Part shown: piece by piece, positions 1-6,364 of the stretch
Layout: each line of letters opens with the position of its first letter
Numbering within the stretch: the stretch's first letter is position 1
Source: Clostridiales bacterium
GTDB taxonomy: Bacteria > Bacillota > Clostridia > Christensenellales > Aristaeellaceae
Assembly: GCA_019409045.1 (NCBI GenBank)
Contig: DXVG01000106.1
Coordinates: 1 to 6,449, forward strand
Direction: 5' to 3'
DNA length: 6,449 nucleotides
The notes under the pieces: generated by a model
What the model was told of the DNA's origin: nothing
The model's database searches: none
What the model saw: the letters and a program-made list of their open reading frames with translations, nothing else
Program-made: the position numbers and the translations under genes

Positions 1-53
1 CTTGTTCTCTTTCGGAAGTGATTTTTGCGTTTGGGGGCTTTGTCAGCGCTCTG

Positions 54-89
54 AGCCGCCGCGGGAGACACTTCCCGCGGCGGCTGTTT
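54..89. terminator. GC-rich stem-loop, possible terminator
   Basis: A perfect 12-bp inverted repeat: AGCCGCCGCGGG at 54-65 and CCCGCGGCGGCT at 74-85, with an 8-base loop. On the plus strand it is followed only by GTTTA, so the U-tract is short; on the minus strand there is no T-run. It lies just beyond the stop codon of the minus-strand gene (132) and could end transcription arriving from the left edge, or from both sides. The stem is certain from sequence; terminator function is inferred. The remaining bases 1-53 show no supportable gene. One plus-strand frame ends in a stop at 19-21 (six codons visible), which could be the tail of a gene outside the window but cannot be argued. Confidence 0.5.
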
Positions 90-131
90 ATGCCCTCTCC
101 ATATCTTCCATGCAGCCAAATGCAAGGCCGC

Positions 132-671
132 TCAGTCCAAGCGCTCGCCATCGATCGCGCGCAGGCGGGGATGGATCGCTTCCCGATCGTCCTCCGTGCG
201 CACATACTCCGGGCGCAGATTTACCCGGCGCAGATGGTCATACAACGCCTGTTGCTTTCGCGTATCAAAGGGCATGGGCATGCAGAGCCGCTTTTCCTCG
301 ACGATAGCGCCGTCCTTTTTGATCGTGCCGCGCAGGTCCAGATACATCCACATCTCTCCCTTATAGGGGCGCGGCGGATCGAAGCCTGCGTAAATTCCTC
401 CCAGCGGAGCGAAGCCGTCTGCTTTCCGTCCCGAACCACGATGACGCCCTCATCGTCGATCAGATAGTAATCGTTGTTCATCCGCATCTCAAATCTCGCG
501 CCGCCCAGAAGCACAGCCGTCGCAACGAGGCTCAAAACGGCGGTAAGGGCATCCCCCCCGAAAGGCGAATATACACGCTATGACGAGAAAACAGCAGGCC
601 CCGCCCACCAAAAAGGCGACCACAGCGGCCCATACCGCCACGCCCGGTATCCGCATGCGTTTCCTGTCCAT
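132..671 (-). pseudogene. Frameshifted small membrane protein, two N-terminal helices plus a soluble domain; function unknown
   Basis: I do not recognise this family. Read from ATG 671 (AGGAGG six bases upstream), the product is about 179 residues after repair. It starts with a basic stretch (MDRKRMR), then a hydrophobic helix at about residues 10-37 (VAVWAAVVAFLVGG onward) and a second at about 41-57 (ALTAVLSLVATAVLLGG). A polar domain follows: YYLIDDEGVIVV, then LRWEEFTQ, then PYKGEMWMYLDLRGT, FDTRKQQALYDHLRR and a charged tail ending IDGERLD. The coding sense switches frame twice. At the C7 run (553-559; G7 in the gene) one extra base shifts the frame; near 371-392 one missing base restores it. 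The uninterrupted frame instead stops at 489-491. Two transmembrane helices followed by a beta-rich domain resembles bacterial PH-like or YcxB-like membrane proteins in layout only; that is inference. It could be a decaying gene or an intact gene with two sequencing errors. Confidence 0.6.
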
Positions 672-701
672 ACGCTTCCTCCTGCGCACAAAGCGCCTCC
701 T
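669..701 (-). promoter_or_regulatory. Tandem ribosome binding sites with two in-frame starts
   Basis: On the minus strand two perfect AGGAGG sites lie 18 bases apart, at 696-701 and 678-683. Each is followed after exactly six bases by a start codon in the same frame: GTG at 687-689 and ATG at 669-671. The GTG start would add six mostly basic residues (VRRRKR) before MDRKRM. I chose the ATG because it is the stronger codon and gives a normal short basic N-terminus ahead of the first membrane helix, but the GTG cannot be excluded. Confidence 0.55.
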
Positions 702-771
702 GCGACGCGCGAAGCAACATCCGCTCCCTCGTCGCGCCGCTCCTTGCTGAGCAACAGACTTGTCCATACAT

Positions 772-780
772 ATTATACCA
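772..780 (-). promoter_or_regulatory. Extended -10 promoter for the minus-strand membrane gene
   Basis: The minus strand reads TGGTATAAT: a perfect -10 hexamer (772-777) with the TGn extension (778-780). No good -35 sits at 17-18 bp (the hexamer there is about TTTCCG), as is common for extended -10 promoters. Transcription would begin near 765, leaving an untranslated leader of roughly 75-95 bases before the starts at 689 and 671. Confidence 0.55.
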
Positions 781-874
781 CATCCTTTGCCCAACGGAAA
801 TGCGCTTCCTTGCCGCGCAGCGGCGCGGACGGCGCTTTTTTCACATTGCGCCTATATATCTTCCGCGCGTAGTA

Positions 875-883
875 TGCTATAAT
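875..883 (+). promoter_or_regulatory. Extended -10 promoter for the membrane ferredoxin gene
   Basis: TGCTATAAT: a perfect -10 hexamer at 878-883 with the TGn extension at 875-877. The expected -35 region (about 855-860, TATATC) is poor. The start point would fall near 890, only about 8 bases before GTG 898 and 17 before ATG 907, so the transcript has a very short leader. It is divergent from the minus-strand promoter at 772-780; apart from these two promoters and the tandem ribosome sites I see nothing else in 672-897. Confidence 0.5.
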
Positions 884-897
884 GGCGGCAAGGGCGG

Positions 898-1734
898 GTG
901 AAGGACATGCTGAAAAAGTATGCGGCGGCGCTGGCGATCTGGCTGCTGTTCGCCGCCATCGCTGCGGGGCTGTGGCTGGGGACGGGCAACGCCTTTTATC
1001 TTTTCAACTTCCTCTACATCGGCACGGGCCTCGCCGCGGGCATGGCGCTGTACGCGCAGGGAAGGGCGTGGGCGCGCAACGCCGTGCAGTGGGTGGTGGG
1101 CCTGTATCTGCTGGCGTACCTGGGCGTCGTCCGGCGGGAGAACATGCAGATCGAGGGCTTCTGGTACTACCTGTTCTCGGGCGTGTTCGAGGCGGCCGTG
1201 ATCCACTACGCGGTGGCGAAGATATTCGGCCCGCTTCTGTTCGGGCGCGGCTTCTGCGGCTACGCCTGCTGGACGGCGATGGTGCTGGACCTCCTGCCCT
1301 TTAAGGAGCAGCAGCTTCCCCGAAGGCGCTGGGGCTTTGCGCGCTACATCGTCTTTGCGCTCTCGCTAGCGTTTGTGGCGGCGCTGTTTGTTTTGCGCGT
1401 CCCCGGGCTTTCGCAGGTCATGTGGGTCGCGTTTTTGGTCGGCAACGCCCTGTATTACGCCGCGGGGATCGCGCTGGCGTTTTTCTGTCGCGACAACCGC
1501 GCGTTTTGCAAGTACGTCTGCCCCGCCGCGGTGTTCCTGCGCCCCGCGAGCCGGCTTGCGCGCCTGCGCGTGCGCGTGGACGCGGACGCCTGCGTCCATT
1601 GCGGCAAATGCCGCCGCGCATGCCCCATGGGGCTTGACGTGAGCGACACCGCCCGCCGCGGGGACAACGCCGCAGACTGCATACTCTGCCTGCGCTGCGT
1701 GGAAACATGCCCGAAGGGCGCGCTCAGGTTCTGA
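898..1734 (+). CDS. Membrane-bound 4Fe-4S ferredoxin-type protein (NapH/CcoG-like)
   Basis: This is a polytopic membrane protein of 278 residues that probably moves electrons at or across the cytoplasmic membrane. Hydrophobic segments are visible at about residues 8-28, 32-53, 62-78, 88-108, 149-167 and 172-196. The C-terminal cytosolic part carries two complete cluster motifs: CVHCGKCRRACP (C232, C235, C238, C242) and CILCLRCVETCP (C261, C264, C267, C271), the pattern of a 2[4Fe-4S] ferredoxin. Extra family cysteines are C120 and C124 (RGFCGYACW), and C204 and C208 (FCKYVCP). NapH and CcoG relatives usually have proline after the second cysteine of the first pair; here it is tryptophan. The frame opens at GTG 898. 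ATG 907, three residues later, is equally plausible and sits better behind the promoter (GGGTGA five bases upstream). No reductase, quinol or nitrate partner gene is adjacent, so the electron donor and acceptor are unknown. The stop codon lies inside a hairpin. Confidence 0.85.
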   Translation: MKDMLKKYAAALAIWLLFAAIAAGLWLGTGNAFYLFNFLYIGTGLAAGMALYAQGRAWARNAVQWVVGLYLLAYLGVVRRENMQIEGFWYYLFSGVFEAAVIHYAVAKIFGPLLFGRGFCGYACWTAMVLDLLPFKEQQLPRRRWGFARYIVFALSLAFVAALFVLRVPGLSQVMWVAFLVGNALYYAAGIALAFFCRDNRAFCKYVCPAAVFLRPASRLARLRVRVDADACVHCGKCRRACPMGLDVSDTARRGDNAADCILCLRCVETCPKGALRF

Positions 1735-1737
1735 GCG
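1721..1737. other. Hairpin spanning the stop codon of the membrane ferredoxin gene
   Basis: CGCTCAG (1721-1727), loop GTT, CTGAGCG (1731-1737): a perfect 7-bp stem containing the TGA stop at 1732-1734. A TTTT run lies 16 bases further on (1754-1757), too far for a standard intrinsic terminator. It may stabilise the 3' end or weakly terminate; chance in a GC-rich region is possible. Confidence 0.3.
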
Positions 1738-1769
1738 GCGGAAACTGCGCATCTTTTAACCCACTTTGC

Positions 1770-1799
1770 TTGACATCGCCGCGGCAAATGGTCTATAAT
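1770..1799 (+). promoter_or_regulatory. Consensus sigma-A-type promoter of the leuS T-box transcript
   Basis: Perfect TTGACA (1770-1775) and perfect TATAAT (1794-1799) separated by 18 bases. The start point would be near 1806, immediately ahead of the T-box Stem I. Both hexamers match consensus, so basal initiation should be strong and control falls on the downstream attenuator. Confidence 0.85.
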
Positions 1800-1805
1800 T
1801 TCCCT

Positions 1806-2030
1806 GCAACGCAATGATGGGAAACAGTAGGCCCCTTTCGCGCCTTCAGAGAGCCGCCGGGCGGTGCAAGGCGGCGGCGCGGGCGGCTGAACTCGTCCCG
1901 GAGCGCCGCGGTGAGAGCCGCGCGGCTGCCCCCGTTATCGGGCGGAAAGCGGGCCGAAAGGCCAAGAAAGAGTGGTACCGCGAAAGGCAGCGCCTTCCGT
2001 CTCTTTGAGTGGACGGAGGGCTTCTATTTT
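1806..2030 (+). promoter_or_regulatory. Leucine-specific T-box riboswitch
   Basis: This leader binds tRNA-Leu and lets transcription continue into leuS when the tRNA is uncharged. Stem I hallmarks are visible in order: GATGGGAAACAGTAG (1816-1830), AGAGAG (1848-1853), a GCCGCC/GGCGGC stem (1853-1858 with 1873-1878) capped by GGTGCAAGGC, and the specifier region CTGAACTCGTCC. The specifier codon is CTC (1892-1894), a leucine codon, matching the gene downstream. Stems CCCG-TTAT-CGGG (1931-1942) and GGCC-GAAA-GGCC (1952-1963) follow. The antiterminator is complete: AAAGAG (1967-1972) pairs with CTCTTT (2001-2006), the 7-base bulge is TGGTACC (1973-1979), and GCGAAAGG (1980-1987) pairs with CCTTCCGT (1993-2000) with one mismatch and one wobble. 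The bulge UGGU should pair with an ACCA acceptor end, consistent with discriminator A of tRNA-Leu. Specifier assignment is inferred from position and context. Confidence 0.93.
1992..2030 (+). terminator. T-box intrinsic terminator (attenuator)
   Basis: GCCTTCCGTC (1992-2001) pairs with GACGGAGGGC (2012-2021), a 10-bp stem with one G-T wobble and a 10-base loop, followed by TTCTATTTT (2022-2030). The left arm is also the 3' strand of the antiterminator (1993-2006), so the two structures are mutually exclusive, as in known T-box switches. Confidence 0.88.
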
Positions 2031-2050
2031 GGACAAGAGGAGCGCCGAAG

Positions 2051-4465
2051 ATGAAGAACATACCCGCCTATTCCCCGGACGCCGTGGAAAAGAAGTGGCA
2101 AAGGCACTGGGAGGACACCCATGCCTTCGCCGCGGAGAAGTCGCACGACAAGCCCAAGTTCTATCCGCTGATCGAGTTTCCGTATCCCTCGGGAGCGGGG
2201 CTGCACGTCGGCCATCCGCGCTCGAACACGGCCATGGACATCATCGCCCGCAAGCGCCGCATGGAGGGCTACAACGTGCTCTTTCCCATCGGCTACGACG
2301 CCTTCGGCCTGCCGACGGAGAACTATGCCATCAAGAACAAGATCCATCCCGCGATCGTCACCGAGAAGAACATCGCCCGCTTCCGCGCGCAATTAAAGCG
2401 CCTGGGCTTCTCCTTCGACTACGACCGCGAGGTGTCCACCACCGACCCCAAGTACTACAAGTGGACGCAGTGGATCTTCCTCAAGCTGTTTGAAAAGGGC
2501 CTTGCCTACAAGATGGAGATGCCCATCAACTGGTGCACCTCCTGCAAGGTGGGCCTTGCCAACGAGGAAGTGGTGGCGGGGCACTGCGAACGCTGCGGCG
2601 GCGAAGTGGTGCGCAAGGTAAAGTCCCAGTGGATGCTGCGCATCACCGACTACGCCCAGAAGCTGCTCGACGGCCTGGATGACGTGGACTTTATCGAGAA
2701 GGTCAAGGTGCAGCAGCGCAACTGGATCGGCCGCTCCGAGGGCGCGGAGGTGGACTTCACGCTCACCACCGGCGACAAGCTGCGCGTGTTTACCACCCGG
2801 CCGGACACGCTCTTTGGCGCGACCTACATGGTCATGTCGCCGGAGCATCCGCTGCTTGAGCAGCACAGGGCGCAGATCGAGAATTATGAGGAGATCGCCG
2901 CCTACCGCGACGCCGCCGCCCGCAAGAGCGACTTTGAGCGCACGGAGCTGAACAAGGACAAGACCGGCGTGGAGATCAAGGGCATTCGCGCCGTCAACCC
3001 CGTCAACGGCAAGCAGATCCCCGTGTGGGTGTCGGACTATGTGCTCATGGGCTACGGCACCGGCGCGATCATGGCCGTGCCCGCGCACGACGAGCGCGAC
3101 TGGGAGTTTGCCAAGAAGTTCGGCCTGCCCATCATCGAGGTCGTGGCCGGGGGCGACGTGCAAAGCGCCGCCTACACCGACATACAGGACGGCGTGATGG
3201 TCAACTCCGGCATACTCGACGGTCTGAAGGTGAAGGACGCCATCCGGACCATCATCGACTACTTGCAGGAAAAGGGCCTTGGCGAGCGCAAGGTCAACTA
3301 CAAGCTGCGCGACTGGGTGTTCTCGCGCCAGCGGTACTGGGGAGAGCCGATCCCGCTGGTGTACTGCGAGCACTGCGGCTGGGTGCCGCTGCCCTACGAG
3401 CAGCTGCCGCTGACGCTGCCCGAGGTGGAGAGCTACATGCCCACCGACAACGGCGAAAGCCCGCTGGCGGCGATGACCGACTGGGTGAACACCACCTGCC
3501 CCAAGTGCGGCGGCCACGCCACGCGCGAGACGGACACCATGCCGCAGTGGGCGGGCTCGAGCTGGTACTTCCTGCGCTACATCGACCCCCACAACGACGA
3601 CGAGTTCGCCGCCATGGAGGAGATGAAGTACTGGCTGCCGGTGGACTGGTACAACGGCGGCATGGAGCACACCACGCTGCACCTGCTCTATTCCCGCTTC
3701 TGGCACCGCTTCCTCTACGACATCGGCCTGGTGCCCACGCCCGAACCGTATCAGAAGCGCACCAGCCACGGCATGATCCTCGGCGCGGACGGCGAGAAGA
3801 TGTCCAAGTCCCGCGGAAACGTTGTCAACCCCGACCAGATCGTAGACGAGCTGGGCGCGGACGCATTCCGCCTGTACGAGATGTTCATGGGCGCGTTCGA
3901 TCAGGCGATCCCGTGGTCCACCGAGGGCGCGCGCGGCTGCCGCCGCTTCCTCGACCGCGTGTGGCGGCTGATGGAGGTGCTGACCGATTCGGACAAGGTC
4001 TCCTCCGACATGGCCTACGACGTCCACTTCACCATCAAGAAGGTCTCCGAGGACTTTGAGCGCATGAAGTACAACACGGCCATCGCGCAGATGATGAGCC
4101 TTGTCAACGCCTTCTACGCCAAGGGGCAGGTGACGCGCGGCGAGATGCGCATACTCTGCCAGCTGCTCAACCCCGTGGCGCCGCACATCACCGAGGAGAT
4201 CAACGAGCTCTGCTCCCTCGGGCCGGAGCTGTACCACTCGCCGTGGCCAAAGTGCGACGAGAAGGCGCTGGTCAGAAAGAGCGTGGAGATCGCCGTGCAG
4301 ATCAACGGCAAGGTGCGCGGCCGTCTGGAGATTCCCGCCGACCTCACCCGCGAGGGCGCGGAGGCCTACTTCGCCGAAAACGAAGAGGTGCAGCGGCTGC
4401 TGGGCGGCAAGGCTGTGCGCAAGCTGATCTTCGTGCCCGGCAGGCTGGTGAACATCGTCTGTTGA
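2051..4465 (+). CDS. leuS: Leucine--tRNA ligase (LeuRS)
   Basis: This enzyme charges tRNA-Leu with leucine in the cytosol using ATP and is a class Ia synthetase. The product is 804 residues, the usual bacterial length. The first signature is HVGH (residues 52-55, after FPYPSGAGL) and the second is KMSKS (583-587). The editing domain that hydrolyses mischarged tRNA shows TTRPDTLFGATY (from 248) and YGTGAIMAVPAHDERDWEF, with the aspartate at about 350. Paired cysteines at 162/165 with 179/182, and 439/442 with 483/486, look like zinc knuckles. The C-terminal domain ends INGKVRG, then KLIFVPGRLVNIVC. The start is ATG 2051, with AGAGGAG eight bases upstream. An in-frame GTG at 2009 lies in the terminator loop and is rejected. 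It is controlled by the T-box immediately upstream. No truncation or missing catalytic motif is seen. Confidence 0.98.
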   Translation: MKNIPAYSPDAVEKKWQRHWEDTHAFAAEKSHDKPKFYPLIEFPYPSGAGLHVGHPRSNTAMDIIARKRRMEGYNVLFPIGYDAFGLPTENYAIKNKIHPAIVTEKNIARFRAQLKRLGFSFDYDREVSTTDPKYYKWTQWIFLKLFEKGLAYKMEMPINWCTSCKVGLANEEVVAGHCERCGGEVVRKVKSQWMLRITDYAQKLLDGLDDVDFIEKVKVQQRNWIGRSEGAEVDFTLTTGDKLRVFTTRPDTLFGATYMVMSPEHPLLEQHRAQIENYEEIAAYRDAAARKSDFERTELNKDKTGVEIKGIRAVNPVNGKQIPVWVSDYVLMGYGTGAIMAVPAHDERDWEFAKKFGLPIIEVVAGGDVQSAAYTDIQDGVMVNSGILDGLKVKDAIRTIIDYLQEKGLGERKVNYKLRDWVFSRQRYWGEPIPLVYCEHCGWVPLPYEQLPLTLPEVESYMPTDNGESPLAAMTDWVNTTCPKCGGHATRETDTMPQWAGSSWYFLRYIDPHNDDEFAAMEEMKYWLPVDWYNGGMEHTTLHLLYSRFWHRFLYDIGLVPTPEPYQKRTSHGMILGADGEKMSKSRGNVVNPDQIVDELGADAFRLYEMFMGAFDQAIPWSTEGARGCRRFLDRVWRLMEVLTDSDKVSSDMAYDVHFTIKKVSEDFERMKYNTAIAQMMSLVNAFYAKGQVTRGEMRILCQLLNPVAPHITEEINELCSLGPELYHSPWPKCDEKALVRKSVEIAVQINGKVRGRLEIPADLTREGAEAYFAENEEVQRLLGGKAVRKLIFVPGRLVNIVC

Positions 4466-4512
4466 GGCGGCGCGTATACTGACGGAAACGGCGCGCGGAA
4501 AGAGGAGGAAAT

Positions 4513-5313
4513 ATGAACGCCATACAGGGCTTAATCCTTGGCATCGTGCAGGGGCTGACGGAGTTTCTGCCCATCAGCTCGTCCGGGCATCTGCTGGTAT
4601 TGCAGAAGATCTTCGGCATCGACACGGAAGGCCAGCTGCTGCTCAACATACTTCTGCACCTGGGCACGCTGGTGGCGGTGTTCGCCGTGTACTGGCGGCG
4701 CGTGTGGGACATGCTTTGCCACCCCATCCAGTCCGACCTCAAGTGGCTGGTGGTGGCGACCATCCCCGCGGTGATCGCGGCGCTGGTGGTCAACTTTGAC
4801 GCGGCCTTCGAGGGGCAGTTCATCATCTGGTCGTTCTACCTGACCTCGGTGGTGCTGGTGGCGGGCGACGTCATCGGCAAGTGGCGGCGCCAGAACCGGC
4901 GCGTCCACAAGCGCGTGCGGGGCTCCGACGCGGTGGCGATGGGGCTCATGCAGGCCGTGGCCATACTGCCCGGGCTGTCCCGCTCCGGCTCGACCATCTC
5001 CGCGGGCGTGGCCAGCGGGCTTACGCGCAAGCGCGCGGCGGACTTCTCGTTCATGATGTCCATCCCCGCGATTTTGGGCTCACTGGTATTGGAGCTCAAG
5101 AACATCGTGATCGACGGCGAGCCCGTGGGCGACATCGCGCTTTTGCCGACCGTGCTGGGCGTGGTGGCGGCGGCGGTGTTCGGCTTTATCGCCATCAAGG
5201 GCATGCTCAGGCTCATCCGCCACGTCAGCATGAAGTGGTTCGCGCTCTACACGTTCCTGCTGGGCACGTTCCTGCTCCTGGACAAGTTCGTATTCAAGAT
5301 TTGGATGGTGTAA
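4513..5313 (+). CDS. uppP: Undecaprenyl-diphosphatase (UppP/BacA family)
   Basis: This integral membrane phosphatase dephosphorylates undecaprenyl diphosphate to the lipid carrier used for peptidoglycan and other wall polymers; overproduction of the family is known to raise bacitracin resistance. The product is 266 residues, the usual size, and almost entirely hydrophobic segments. The first family motif is GLTEFLPISSSGHL (residues 14-27, catalytic glutamate E17, serines 22-24, H26). The second is PGLSRSGST (153-161, with R157). LLHLGTL at 47-53 and FSFMMSIPAILG at 178-189 also fit. The start ATG follows AGGAGG (4503-4508) at a short spacing of four bases. It lies 47 bases after leuS with no hairpin terminator between, and 4 bases before the next gene, so it is probably co-transcribed with both. 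Placement behind leuS could bring it under T-box control. Confidence 0.97.
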   Translation: MNAIQGLILGIVQGLTEFLPISSSGHLLVLQKIFGIDTEGQLLLNILLHLGTLVAVFAVYWRRVWDMLCHPIQSDLKWLVVATIPAVIAALVVNFDAAFEGQFIIWSFYLTSVVLVAGDVIGKWRRQNRRVHKRVRGSDAVAMGLMQAVAILPGLSRSGSTISAGVASGLTRKRAADFSFMMSIPAILGSLVLELKNIVIDGEPVGDIALLPTVLGVVAAAVFGFIAIKGMLRLIRHVSMKWFALYTFLLGTFLLLDKFVFKIWMV

Positions 5314-5317
5314 GTCT

Positions 5318-6346
5318 ATGGCAGTGATTACAATCGTCGGCTCCGGCATGATGGGCTCGGCCATCGGCATCCCCGCGAGCGAGAACGGCCACGAGGTGCG
5401 GCTGGTGGGCACGCCGCTCGACCGCGAGATCATCAAACACGCCCGCGAGACGGGCATGCACATGAACATGCGCCGCAAGCTGCCCGAGAGCTACCGGTAC
5501 TATCAGTTTGAGGAGCTCTCCGGGGCGCTGGAGGGTGCGGACGCCGTGGTCAGCGGCGTTTCCAGCTTCGGCGTGGACTGGTTTTTGCAGACGGTGCTGC
5601 CCATACTGCCCGAGGAGCTGCCGATCCTCGCGGTGACCAAGGGCATGATCGAGGAGGACGGGCGGCTGATCCCCTATCCGCTGTACTACAAGCGCGAGCT
5701 GGGCAGCCTGCGCCGCAACCTCAACGCCGTGGGCGGACCCTGCACCAGCTACGAGCTGGCCGACCGCGACCAGACCTATGTGGCCTTCTGCGGCGAGGAC
5801 GCAGGAACGCTTCGGTTCCTCAAGTCCCTGTTTGAGACGGACTACTACCACATCAGCCTCTCCACGGACGTGGTGGGCGTGGAGTGCGCCGTGGCGATGA
5901 AGAACGCCTACGCGCTGGCGGTGACGCTGGCGGTGGGCATGGCCGAGAAGCGCGACGGCAAGCTCCACTACAATTCACAGGCGGCGCTGTTTGCGCAGAG
6001 CGTGCGCGAGATGCGCAGCCTGCTCAAGCTGGTGGGCGGCGCGGACGAGAACATCGTGTACGGCGCGGGCGATCTGTACGTCACCGTCTTTGGCGGGCGC
6101 ACGCGGTTGATCGGCACGCTGCTGGGCAAGGGCATGTCCTTTGAGGACGCGATGCGCGAGCTGGAGGGCGTGACGCTCGAGTCCATCGTCATCGCGACGC
6201 GCACGGCCAGGGCGGTGCGCACGCTCATCGACCGCGGCGAGGCGAGCGCGGACGACTATCCGCTGCTTCTGCATGTGGATGAGATCATCAACCGCGGCAA
6301 GGCCGTGGACATCCCCTGGAACAGGTTTGAGAAGGAGCGCCTGTGA
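5318..6346 (+). CDS. NAD(P)-dependent glycerol-3-phosphate dehydrogenase family protein (GpsA-like)
   Basis: This is a 342-residue cytosolic oxidoreductase of the GpsA family, which reduces dihydroxyacetone phosphate to glycerol-3-phosphate for phospholipid synthesis. The N-terminus has a Rossmann motif GSGMMG (residues 8-13) with the following acidic and basic turn at HEVRLVGTPLD. Family landmarks come in the expected order: VTKGM (K108), GGPCTSYELA (139-148), ECAVAMKN (K195, N196), GAGDLYVT (249-256), RTRLIGTLLGKG (261-272) and LEGVTLESI (282-290). These match the catalytic lysines and the GDL and SRNR-like segments of GpsA. Several differ from textbook GpsA, for example GSGMMG rather than GxGxWG, GGPCTSYE rather than GPxxAxE, and GGRTR rather than SxxSRNR. 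It may therefore be a paralogue with another substrate. The start is four bases after the uppP stop with only a weak ribosome site (GGTG), suggesting translational coupling. Confidence 0.85.
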   Translation: MAVITIVGSGMMGSAIGIPASENGHEVRLVGTPLDREIIKHARETGMHMNMRRKLPESYRYYQFEELSGALEGADAVVSGVSSFGVDWFLQTVLPILPEELPILAVTKGMIEEDGRLIPYPLYYKRELGSLRRNLNAVGGPCTSYELADRDQTYVAFCGEDAGTLRFLKSLFETDYYHISLSTDVVGVECAVAMKNAYALAVTLAVGMAEKRDGKLHYNSQAALFAQSVREMRSLLKLVGGADENIVYGAGDLYVTVFGGRTRLIGTLLGKGMSFEDAMRELEGVTLESIVIATRTARAVRTLIDRGEASADDYPLLLHVDEIINRGKAVDIPWNRFEKERL

Positions 6347-6364
6347 GCGAGGCGCATGGGACTG

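Noticed and set aside
553..559. Programmed ribosomal frameshift at the G7 run
   Set aside because: Joining the frames needs a +1 skip here and a second, opposite shift about 170 bases later with no slippery site; sequencing error or gene decay is simpler.
532..783. 83-codon minus-strand open frame (with internal ATG near 720) as a separate small protein
   Set aside because: It overlaps the frame carrying the first membrane helix, and its translation has no continuous helix or motif; only its ribosome-site-like GAGGGAG is suggestive.
1814..2008. 64-codon open frame in the leuS leader, considered as a leader peptide
   Set aside because: It overlaps T-box Stem I, the specifier and the antiterminator; its basic, arginine-rich translation has no leucine run and no ribosome site.
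2009..2050. Upstream GTG start extending leuS by 14 residues
   Set aside because: The GTG lies in the loop of the T-box terminator, and ATG 2051 has a proper ribosome site and gives the standard N-terminus.
3025..4059. 344-codon open frame on the plus strand in another frame of leuS
   Set aside because: Arginine-, alanine- and histidine-rich translation typical of out-of-frame GC-rich sequence; it lies entirely inside leuS.
2393..4237. 614-codon open frame antisense to leuS
   Set aside because: It is a shadow of the high-GC leuS codons: valine-, leucine-, alanine- and histidine-rich low-complexity sequence with no recognisable motif, while LeuRS motifs run through the whole opposite strand.
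4475..4480. TATACT as an internal promoter for uppP
   Set aside because: No -35 element at 16-18 bp and no TGn extension; too weak to claim.
5294..5968. 224-codon open frame antisense to the dehydrogenase gene
   Set aside because: Shadow frame with biased composition; the plus-strand GpsA-like motifs explain the region.
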